A DNA stretch of 7,216 nt, taken from DATGLW01 sp035293965 (GTDB lineage Bacteria; Actinomycetota; Acidimicrobiia; Acidimicrobiales; RAAP-2). The notes below the pieces were generated by a model, which saw nothing but the letters and a program-made list of their open reading frames with translations, had not been told where the DNA came from and made no database searches. The stretch covers positions 1 through 7,216 of the forward strand of contig DATGLW010000016.1 in assembly GCA_035293965.1 (NCBI GenBank). Direction: 5' to 3'. Made by a program: the position numbers and the translations under genes. Below are positions 1-5,155 of this stretch, one piece after another. Every line of letters starts with the position of its first letter. Position 1 is the stretch's first letter.

Positions 1-426
1 GAAGAGCGCCCCCAGGTCGTCGGCGGCCGTGGGCACGAGGTGCCAGCGCGTGCGGGCGTACACGCGCTTGGCCAAGAACGAGGCCGCGATCGATCCCTCC
101 ACGGCGGCCACGAACGCCAGCTGGGTGCCGAGGCCCCGCTCGAGGGACGGGGACAGGAACGCCACGCCCACCAGCACGAGCAGGCAGGCCAGGACGTCGC
201 TGGCGACCAGGATCTCGGCCGCCGACCGCCGGTCGACCGGGCGCGGGGCGTCCCGGCGGGGCGCAGTGTGCTCGGGGGCACCAGATGACCGCTGGTCGAC
301 GGGGCGGGGCCGCGAGGCCGGGGCGTCCGGAGCCCGCTCCGCTCGGTTCGGCGGAGGCGGCGCCTCGGCCCGAGCACGGCAACCGGTAGCGGGGCCCTCG
401 GTTCGGCGTCGGACGTTCATGACCAT
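1..426 (-). CDS. Partial membrane protein, probable polyprenyl-phosphate sugar transferase N-terminus
   Basis: Only the first 142 codons are in the window; the gene continues past the left edge. Read on the minus strand, it starts with a disordered tail of about 65 residues rich in Arg, Pro and Ala. A hydrophobic segment follows (about residues 71-91, containing LVASDVLACLLVLVGVAFL), then a second one (about 102-118). Next comes YARTRWHLVPTAADDLGALF. An aromatic/basic turn followed by a DDLG-like stretch just after paired membrane helices resembles the N-terminal membrane region of bacterial-sugar-transferase (WcaJ/CpsE-like) proteins, which move a sugar phosphate onto undecaprenyl phosphate at the inner face of the membrane to start exopolysaccharide synthesis. 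The catalytic domain lies outside the window, so the family call is inference; another multipass membrane protein is possible. Two in-frame ATGs (426 and 420) are both plausible starts, and neither has a clear Shine-Dalgarno sequence. The gene diverges from the diguanylate cyclase gene. Confidence 0.55.
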   Translation of the reverse strand, partial: MVMNVRRRTEGPATGCRARAEAPPPPNRAERAPDAPASRPRPVDQRSSGAPEHTAPRRDAPRPVDRRSAAEILVASDVLACLLVLVGVAFLSPSLERGLGTQLAFVAAVEGSIAASFLAKRVYARTRWHLVPTAADDLGALF

Positions 427-479
427 GAGCAGGAGGATCGGAGGGAAAGTCGTGCCACGGGGAGAAGGTAGGGAGCGGC

Positions 480-506
480 CGTCCGCCGGGCGTCCGCCGG
501 GCGTCC
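480..506. repeat. 11-bp tandem direct repeat in the divergent intergenic region
   Basis: The unit CGTCCGCCGGG occurs at 480-490 and again at 491-501, and a third partial copy (CGTCC) follows at 502-506. It lies in the 245-bp non-coding stretch between the divergent sugar-transferase-like gene and the GGDEF gene. Spacing of one helical turn could suit a regulator that binds cooperatively, but in DNA this GC-rich chance or slippage is also possible. Confidence 0.5.
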
Positions 507-525
507 CGATCGGCGCTGGACGCCC
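499..525. promoter_or_regulatory. Perfect 8-bp inverted repeat between divergent genes
   Basis: GGGCGTCC at 499-506 is the exact reverse complement of GGACGCCC at 518-525, with an 11-nt spacer. It overlaps the end of the 11-bp tandem repeats. It could be an operator serving both divergent genes or a hairpin in the leader of either transcript. No known regulator site was recognised. Confidence 0.35.
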
Positions 526-658
526 GAGGGACGCGGCGCTGCCGGCGCCCGCTCGGCGGCGTGCGCCGCCCGTCGCCGCCCAGCCCGGAACTGCCAGGCG
601 ATGTTCCTGGTGAGACCCCTCGGGACACGTGGCGGACGCTGGCGGGACCCGCCCCATC

Positions 659-664
659 TACTGT
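659..664 (+). promoter_or_regulatory. Candidate -10 element for a leaderless GGDEF transcript
   Basis: TACTGT fits the actinobacterial TANNNT -10 pattern. A transcript starting about seven bases downstream would begin at or next to the ATG at 672, so the mRNA would be leaderless. This agrees with the lack of a Shine-Dalgarno sequence in front of that ATG. No good -35 hexamer is visible at the matching distance. Confidence 0.3.
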
Positions 665-671
665 TCGATCC

Positions 672-2462
672 ATGACCTCTGGCACCACCGGCGACGAACA
701 GCTCGTCGACGTCCTGCGCCTGGCGCGAGACCTGTGCATCGGCATCGGGGCCTTCTGCGTGTGGCCAGAGGGCCGGGTGGCGTTCGCGCTGTCGCCCGTT
801 GCGACGATCCGCGACGTCGGGAACCGCATCGAGATGCTGGCCCGCGGCTGCCTGTCGCATCCGAGCGCCCGCTCGAAGGAATTGTTCTGGAACGCCGAGC
901 TCACTGACGAAGGGGAGGCGCCCGAGGACTCGCTGGCGTGCGTGGCCATGCCGCTGTGGGCCGGAGACGAGTGGGTCGGCCTGCTCGGGGTGGTCGACAC
1001 GTGGCTGCCCGAGCTCGACGACGAGCAGCGGTCCGGCCTGGCCCGCCTGGCCCGGCTGCTTGCCCGGCGGCTCGCCGGGGGAGGGGGGGCCGTGCCCGAG
1101 GGTGAGGGGGGTCCCGCCACCCCCTCATCCTCGGTGCCAACCGGGGCTGGCGCTGCCGCTGCACGTTCGAGCGCGGCAGAAGGCCGGACCGGTGCCTTCA
1201 TCGAGGAATTGGCGGACAACCTGCCCGACGGGCTCGTGGTCTGCCGCGAGGACGGTACGATCATCTACGCCAACGGCACTCTCGCCGCGATGAGCGGCCT
1301 CGCCCCTGAGGAGATCCTCGGCGGCGACATCGCGGGACTCTTGACCCCCGACGAGGACCAGTTCTCAGTCGCTGAGACCGAGCCCGACTTCACCGAGTTC
1401 CTCCTCGGCAACCCCCCACCGGGGCGGCGCCTTCGCCTGGCTGCCACGACCGGTGAGGAGCTGCCGGTGGACGTCTGCGGCAGCCGGCTGCACAGCAGCA
1501 TCGTGGGCGACTGCTTCGCCGCGCTGCTGCGCGACGCGCGGCGCCCCGTCGTCGGGCTGCCGCCCGCTGCCGCCCGCGACGAGATGTTCGGTCCTGTGCT
1601 CGACGCGCTGGACGAGGGGATCGTGGTCTGCGACAGCGAGGGCGTGGTGACCGTCGCCAACCGGGCGGCGAGGGAGCTGCAGGGGCTGGACCAGGAAGAG
1701 GAGCTCGTGGGCCACCCTTTTCCGGCCTCGACAGCGTTGTGCACCTCTGACGGGTCGCCACTCAGCCTGGCCCACCATCCGCTCACGCGCGCGCTGCACG
1801 GAACCGTCGTGCGGGCGGAGCAGCTGCTGCTCGGCAGCAGCGAAGGCTCCCGCCGGCACATCGTCGCGTCAGCGCGCCCACTCGAGGTGCGCGGGGGCCC
1901 CGGAGCCCTGCTCGTGCTTCGCGACGTCACGACCCAGCTCCAAGAAGAGGCGTGGCTCACCCATCTGGCGCTGCACGACCCCCTGACCGGGTTGGCCAAC
2001 CGGTACCTCCTCTTGGACTACCTCCGGCGCATGCTGGGGGAGTTCAGGAGCCGGGGCGGGGCCGTGGCCCTCGTGTTCCTCGACCTCGACGACTTCAAGC
2101 AGGTCAACGACCTCTACGGCCACGACGTCGGCGACGAGGTCCTGATCGCGGTGAGCCGCCGGGTACAGGGCTCGGTCCGTTCGGGCGACATCGTGGCCCG
2201 CCTCGGCGGCGACGAGTTCGTCGTCGCCCATACGGCCGGCGACCCGGGCGAGATCGAGCTCGTCGTGTCGAGGATCCGCAAGTCGCTGGCCGCGCCCTAC
2301 CAGGTGCACGGCCACAGCCTGATGGTGAGCGCCTCCATCGGCTGGGTGGTCGCCGACCCCCGCCACGAGGACCCGATGTCCCTCCTCGTCCGGGCGGACC
2401 GGGAGATGTACCGCCGCAAGAGCGCCCGCGCCCGCAACGGCGAGAGCGCCACCGGCACCTGA
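672..2462 (+). CDS. Diguanylate cyclase, GAF-PAS-PAS-GGDEF
   Basis: This 596-residue protein is predicted to be soluble and to condense two GTP into cyclic di-GMP. Domains in order: a GAF-like sensor (about residues 10-140), a short Gly/Ala/Pro-rich linker, a PAS domain (about 176-295, with LPDGLVVCREDGTIIYAN), a second PAS domain (about 305-420, with LDEGIVVCDSEGVVTVAN) and a C-terminal GGDEF domain (about 429-590). The catalytic domain looks intact: DPLTGLANR near its start, metal- and substrate-binding FLDLDDFKQVND at 469-480, GHDVGDE just after, and the signature GGDEF at 512-516. RSGD at 503-506, five residues before the signature, matches the RxxD inhibitory site that binds c-di-GMP for product feedback. 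There is no EAL or HD-GYP domain. The frame stays open upstream to an ATG at 561, but those 37 residues are Arg/Pro-rich and resemble no domain; the GAF-like region begins right after the ATG at 672. There is no membrane segment, so input is probably cytosolic. The ligands of the sensor domains cannot be read from sequence. Confidence 0.9.
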   Translation: MTSGTTGDEQLVDVLRLARDLCIGIGAFCVWPEGRVAFALSPVATIRDVGNRIEMLARGCLSHPSARSKELFWNAELTDEGEAPEDSLACVAMPLWAGDEWVGLLGVVDTWLPELDDEQRSGLARLARLLARRLAGGGGAVPEGEGGPATPSSSVPTGAGAAAARSSAAEGRTGAFIEELADNLPDGLVVCREDGTIIYANGTLAAMSGLAPEEILGGDIAGLLTPDEDQFSVAETEPDFTEFLLGNPPPGRRLRLAATTGEELPVDVCGSRLHSSIVGDCFAALLRDARRPVVGLPPAAARDEMFGPVLDALDEGIVVCDSEGVVTVANRAARELQGLDQEEELVGHPFPASTALCTSDGSPLSLAHHPLTRALHGTVVRAEQLLLGSSEGSRRHIVASARPLEVRGGPGALLVLRDVTTQLQEEAWLTHLALHDPLTGLANRYLLLDYLRRMLGEFRSRGGAVALVFLDLDDFKQVNDLYGHDVGDEVLIAVSRRVQGSVRSGDIVARLGGDEFVVAHTAGDPGEIELVVSRIRKSLAAPYQVHGHSLMVSASIGWVVADPRHEDPMSLLVRADREMYRRKSARARNGESATGT

Positions 2463-2519
2463 CCGGCCCCTCACGGCCCGCTCACCGGGTCCGACCTCGG
2501 GCACGAGACGCGCGCGGGA

Positions 2520-2547
2520 CGCCGGTGGGTTAGCCTTTCCACCGGCG
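2520..2547 (+). terminator. 9-bp perfect stem-loop between the two GGDEF genes
   Basis: CGCCGGTGG (2520-2528) pairs fully with CCACCGGCG (2539-2547) around a 10-nt loop, GTTAGCCTTT. It lies 57 bp after the stop of the first GGDEF gene. It has no U-run, as is common for hairpin terminators in high-GC actinobacteria, so a terminator is the first guess. The AT-richer loop also holds TAGCCT (2531-2536), which fits the TANNNT -10 pattern. The palindrome could therefore instead be an operator around the promoter of the second GGDEF gene. Confidence 0.45.
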
Positions 2548-2635
2548 GAAGTAGGCGAGCGTCGGAGCCGAACGTCCACGTGGCGCCCGGATCTCGGCGG
2601 CGGGACCGGCAGGCGTGCTCTCGCGCGTCGCTGCC

Positions 2636-2646
2636 GGGGAGAGAGG
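2636..2646 (+). promoter_or_regulatory. Ribosome binding site that fixes a GTG start at 2652
   Basis: GGGGAGAGAGG ends five bases before the GTG at 2652. This favours that codon over the in-frame GTG at 2580, whose extra 24 residues are Arg-rich and domain-free, and over the ATG at 2664, which would lie 17 bases from the site. Confidence 0.6.
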
Positions 2647-2651
2647 TAGGC

Positions 2652-4127
2652 GTGCAGTTCTCGATGACCGAGCAGGACACCCAGGATCGGGGCGCGCACG
2701 GCGGTGTCGTCAACCTGCTCAGAATGGCGAAGACCCAGTGCGGAGCCGCACTTGCCTTCGCCGCGCTCCGGAAGGCGGACGGCCATTTCGCCATCGCCAC
2801 CTTCCCGGCCCTGACGCCCGACTCGGCCTGGGACATCGAGGCCATCGACGAGCTGGTGCACCAGGCGTGGTCCGACCCGCATCTCACCGGAGGAAAGGTG
2901 CTGGTCCGCAGCGGCCGAGTCGTGGCCGGCAGGTGGCCGGGTGACGGGGCTTTCGTCAAGTTGGCCGTGGCACCGCTCAGCGACCTCGGCAGCGTCGACC
3001 GTCCCTGGGGGCTCCTCTGCGTGGCAGACCCGCTGCTGGGTCACTTCGAGCAGGAGCGGTTGGACCTGCTCGGCACCATGGCGGTCCGCCTGACTTCCTA
3101 CCTCCGGGCCCGCCAGGAGATCTTGGAGGAGCTCGACGCGACGCGTGACGCCGGGGGTTCCTCCCTCCAGGGGACGAGGCCGCCGACCTTCGAGGAGGAA
3201 CTACCAGGCCGGGTGGCCACCGCGGCCGCACCGCCCTCCCCGCCTCCGGCTGGGCCCGGCCGCCAGGGCGAGGACCCCTTCGAGCTGCTCCTGCGGCGCA
3301 AGGCTGAGGTGATCGACGAGATCCTGAACAAGGGCTCGTTCGAGGCCGGACTCGGCACGCGCCCGGCCGACGTGCGGGCACCGGCGCCGGCAGGGCCCGG
3401 GGCCGGAGAGCCTGGCGGCACCGGGGCGCACCCCGACGGGGAACCGGAGGAGCAAGAGGTGCCGGTGAACCAGCCCACCACGGCGGACGCCGGGGAGCCT
3501 GTCGGCGCGCCCGCCGAGTGGCGGTCGGCAGCCCGAGCACCGGCCGGGGCCGGACCAGGGGCCAGGGGTTCCGAGGACCGAGGTTCCGAGGACCGAGGTT
3601 TCGAGGACGGGAGTCTCGAGGACCGGGGTCTCGAGGACGGGGGTCTCGAGGACGGGGGAACCCTGGCCACCAGCGAGCTCCTGGGGTCGATGCTGCGCCC
3701 GGACGCGGTCACCGGGCTGGTCGGCCTGCCGTCGGTGCTCGGACGCCTGGGCGAGGCCCTCGGGACGCTGAAGGGGTCGGGGGGGAGCGTGGCCGTGGTG
3801 CTCCTGGAGCTCGTGCCGGAGATTCGGGCACTTGTTCCCGATACGGTGCTCACCACGGTGGCCGACCGGCTCCGCGAGCACGTTCGGGGGAACGACGTGG
3901 TCGGCCGCGTCGGGCGAGCGACGTTCGCCGTCGTCGCCAGCCTCCGCACGGGACCGGTCGACGCCCCGGTCATCGAGCGGCGGCTCCTCGATGCCGTCGG
4001 CGGTGCCCTGGCGTCCCTTCCCGGCAATTTCCGGGTGCGCTCGGCGCTGGCGACGAGCACGCCCGACAGCACGACGGGGCCTGAGGACCTGCTCCGCCAC
4101 GTGGCCGCCCAGCTCAGCTTCGCCTGA
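2652..4127 (+). CDS. GAF-linker-degenerate GGDEF protein, candidate c-di-GMP receptor
   Basis: This 491-residue protein has three parts. Residues about 12-160 form a GAF-like domain that visibly resembles the N-terminus of the preceding cyclase: VVNLLRMAKTQCGAALAF here against LVDVLRLARDLCIGIGAF there, with a matching WGLLCVAD / VGLLGVVD strand. Residues about 160-345 are a Pro/Gly/Ala/Glu-rich, probably disordered linker, interrupted by one likely amphipathic helix (about 207-227, DPFELLLRRKAEVIDEILNK) and six pentapeptide repeats (306-335). Residues about 351-491 are a GGDEF fold that opens with DAVTGLVGLPSVL. Its signature has become GRATF (421-425), the FxDxDxFKxxND region has lost its acidic and Lys/Asn residues, and GHxxGD is missing, so cyclase activity is not expected. 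RGND at 412-415 keeps the RxxD inhibitory-site spacing (five residues before the signature), so c-di-GMP binding is possible. Alternatively the domain only dimerises, for instance with the neighbouring cyclase. There is no signal peptide or membrane segment. Confidence 0.8.
   Translation: MQFSMTEQDTQDRGAHGGVVNLLRMAKTQCGAALAFAALRKADGHFAIATFPALTPDSAWDIEAIDELVHQAWSDPHLTGGKVLVRSGRVVAGRWPGDGAFVKLAVAPLSDLGSVDRPWGLLCVADPLLGHFEQERLDLLGTMAVRLTSYLRARQEILEELDATRDAGGSSLQGTRPPTFEEELPGRVATAAAPPSPPPAGPGRQGEDPFELLLRRKAEVIDEILNKGSFEAGLGTRPADVRAPAPAGPGAGEPGGTGAHPDGEPEEQEVPVNQPTTADAGEPVGAPAEWRSAARAPAGAGPGARGSEDRGSEDRGFEDGSLEDRGLEDGGLEDGGTLATSELLGSMLRPDAVTGLVGLPSVLGRLGEALGTLKGSGGSVAVVLLELVPEIRALVPDTVLTTVADRLREHVRGNDVVGRVGRATFAVVASLRTGPVDAPVIERRLLDAVGGALASLPGNFRVRSALATSTPDSTTGPEDLLRHVAAQLSFA
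3567..3656 (+). repeat. Six 15-bp tandem repeats encoding pentapeptides
   Basis: Six consecutive 15-bp units (starts 3567, 3582, 3597, 3612, 3627, 3642) share the core CGAGGAC. They encode GSEDR, GSEDR, GFEDG, SLEDR, GLEDG and GLEDG, in frame inside the linker of the degenerate GGDEF protein. The first two units are identical, as are the last two, which suggests recent slippage or duplication. Because 15 is a multiple of three, copy-number change would alter linker length without breaking the frame. Confidence 0.9.
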
Positions 4128-4220
4128 TCCGACGGCTCTGCGGAGCAGCCGAGAGCCCCGAGGACAGGCAGCCGGTGCCCGGCGCGACCTGGCGACGGGG
4201 GCCCGGGATCGCTGGCCGCG

Positions 4221-4226
4221 TACAAT
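4221..4226 (+). promoter_or_regulatory. Candidate -10 element of the tRNA-Ala gene
   Basis: TACAAT is a near-consensus -10 hexamer in otherwise very GC-rich DNA and ends 12 bases before the mature tRNA 5' end. That leaves room for a short leader removed by RNase P. No convincing -35 hexamer lies 16-18 bases upstream. Confidence 0.55.
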
Positions 4227-4238
4227 GGCCGGGACCGC

Positions 4239-4312
4239 GGGGACGTAGCTCAGCTGGCGAGAGCACCTGCTTTGCAAGCAGGGGGTCGTGGGTTCGAGTC
4301 CCATCGTCTCCA
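4239..4312 (+). tRNA. tRNA-Ala (anticodon TGC)
   Basis: The 74-nt cloverleaf can be folded by hand. The acceptor stem is GGGGACG (4239-4245) with CGTCTCC (4305-4311) and discriminator A at 4312. The D stem is GCTC/GAGC. The anticodon stem is CCTGC/GCAGG around the loop TTTGCAA, with anticodon TGC at 4273-4275. The T arm is GTGGG-TTCGAGT-CCCAT. The third acceptor pair is G-U, the G3:U70 identity element read by alanyl-tRNA synthetase, which confirms alanine. The CCA end is not encoded (CAA follows the discriminator), so it must be added by the CCA-adding enzyme. The gene stands alone here, with no adjacent tRNA. Confidence 0.97.
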
Positions 4313-4332
4313 CAAGCAAAAGACCAGGTGAT

Positions 4333-4351
4333 CCGGGGTTTATGGCCCCGG
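4333..4351 (+). terminator. Possible terminator hairpin after tRNA-Ala
   Basis: CCGGGG (4333-4338) pairs with CCCCGG (4346-4351) around the loop TTTATGG, 20 bases after the tRNA. The stem is short (6 bp, all G-C) and there is no U-run, so termination is plausible but not certain. Confidence 0.4.
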
Positions 4352-4698
4352 CTCTCCCGCGTCCGGGGGTCCGTCGGCGGCCTCCATCCCGCGAGCATCC
4401 CGCGAGACGAGCGGCACCACGTCCGCGGCGGGAGCGAGCGCGGCCATTCGCGGCAGCGAGAGTGCCGACCCACCTTGCAACGGGAATCGGCAGGCGAGGG
4501 ATAGGCGAGCCACGGATAGGCCGCCGATCAGGAAGGACGCCGTACCGGGCTCTCGCTCGTCGCTGCCACGCCGTCGGGGTCGAAACCTGCGCTGAGCGAC
4601 GGCACAGCGTCGGTGCCACGGCAGCACGGCGCACCCGCGCTACCCCACCCGGTCGATGCCCCGGGGCTTCAGAGACACCCTCATGGCACGATATTGAC
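4352..4698. other. Non-coding stretch between tRNA-Ala and the disrupted gene
   Basis: No frame here looks coding. The open frames on either strand are low-complexity, Arg/Pro-rich and lack a ribosome binding site. The only small features seen are two copies of GGATAGGC (4499-4506 and 4514-4521). The promoter of the gene starting at 4699 presumably lies at the right-hand end, but no clear -35/-10 pair was found. Confidence 0.5.
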
Positions 4699-5105
4699 GT
4701 GTCACCGGGGCGTTTGGCGACGTTCTGCACGATTTGCGGCACTCGGCTGGAAAGCGGGCGCTGTCCAGTCCACCCCCTGCCCGCCCCGCGTAGAGCTCGG
4801 CGCTTTCACGGGAAGCAGCCTCTGGCTGCTCTGTCAGTCGGACTTGCGGTGCTCGGGGCGCTCGGAATGGGGATCGCGGGCCTCGTCAGCGCTTCCAGCG
4901 CCGAGCACCAGGCGGCCGGGGAAACGAGCAAGTTGAACCAGCTTCGAAGGGAATTGCGCGACGAGACCCTGGCCCTCAACGGCGTCTCGAAGTCGTTGAG
5001 CAGCATCGCGGCGAAAGTCAATGCCACCCCCAATCCGACCGAGATCGCCGCCACGGTGGGGCAGTCCGTCTTCACCGTCCAGACGAGTGTCAACGCCGCC
5101 CGAAT

Positions 5106-5114
5106 CTTGACCCC
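5106..5114 (+). repeat. IS left terminal inverted repeat
   Basis: CTTGACCCC at this end matches, inverted, the last nine bases of the window (7208-7216). After these nine bases the two ends diverge, apart from loose T/C-rich similarity. Confidence 0.8.
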
Positions 5115-5131
5115 TTTCGGACGGTTGAAAA

Positions 5132-5149
5132 CTGACCCCCCTCGGGTGG
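5132..5149 (+). repeat. Internal subterminal repeat of the IS left end
   Basis: CTGACCCCCCTCGGGTGG lies 26 bases inside the left end. It resembles the right terminus read inwards (TTGACCCCCCTTCCTGGTGG) more closely than the left terminus does. IS21-family ends often carry several such repeats as transposase binding sites. It is preceded by GGTTGAAAA. Confidence 0.55.
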
Positions 5150-5155
5150 CCATCG

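Noticed and set aside
561..671. Upstream in-frame ATG extending the diguanylate cyclase by 37 residues
   Set aside because: The extension is Arg/Pro-rich, resembles no domain, has no ribosome binding site, and the GAF-like region begins right after the ATG at 672.
427..671. c-di-GMP riboswitch in front of the cyclase or sugar-transferase gene
   Set aside because: No recognisable GEMM-type core or paired helices with the conserved bases were seen; only a simple inverted repeat is present.
1869..3044. 391-codon minus-strand open frame
   Set aside because: Antisense to the GGDEF domain and to the start of the next gene; no domain-like sequence and no ribosome binding site. It is a by-product of high GC.
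4683..4697. Four-codon ORF (Met-Ala-Arg-Tyr-stop) ending one base before the GTG at 4699
   Set aside because: Could be read as a leader peptide, but there is no ribosome binding site and such short frames are expected by chance.
4288..4698. Upstream extension of the disrupted gene's frame into the tRNA
   Set aside because: The frame would start inside the T arm of tRNA-Ala and encodes Arg/Pro-rich low-complexity sequence. Protein-like sequence begins only near 4699.
3201..4742. 513-codon open frame on the minus strand opposite the second GGDEF gene and across the tRNA
   Set aside because: It runs antisense through a recognisable protein gene and through tRNA-Ala. Its composition (repeated VLETP from the 15-bp repeats, Arg-rich) is that of a GC-rich shadow frame.
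4239..5106. Genomic island integrated at tRNA-Ala
   Set aside because: No repeat of the tRNA 3' end, no integrase and no att-like duplication in the window. The only mobile element is the IS21-type copy, which lies 800 bp away and does not target the tRNA.
5125..5153. TTGAAA at 5125-5130 as an inward or antisense promoter at the IS left end
   Set aside because: No -10-like hexamer lies 16-18 bases downstream (GGCCAT only).
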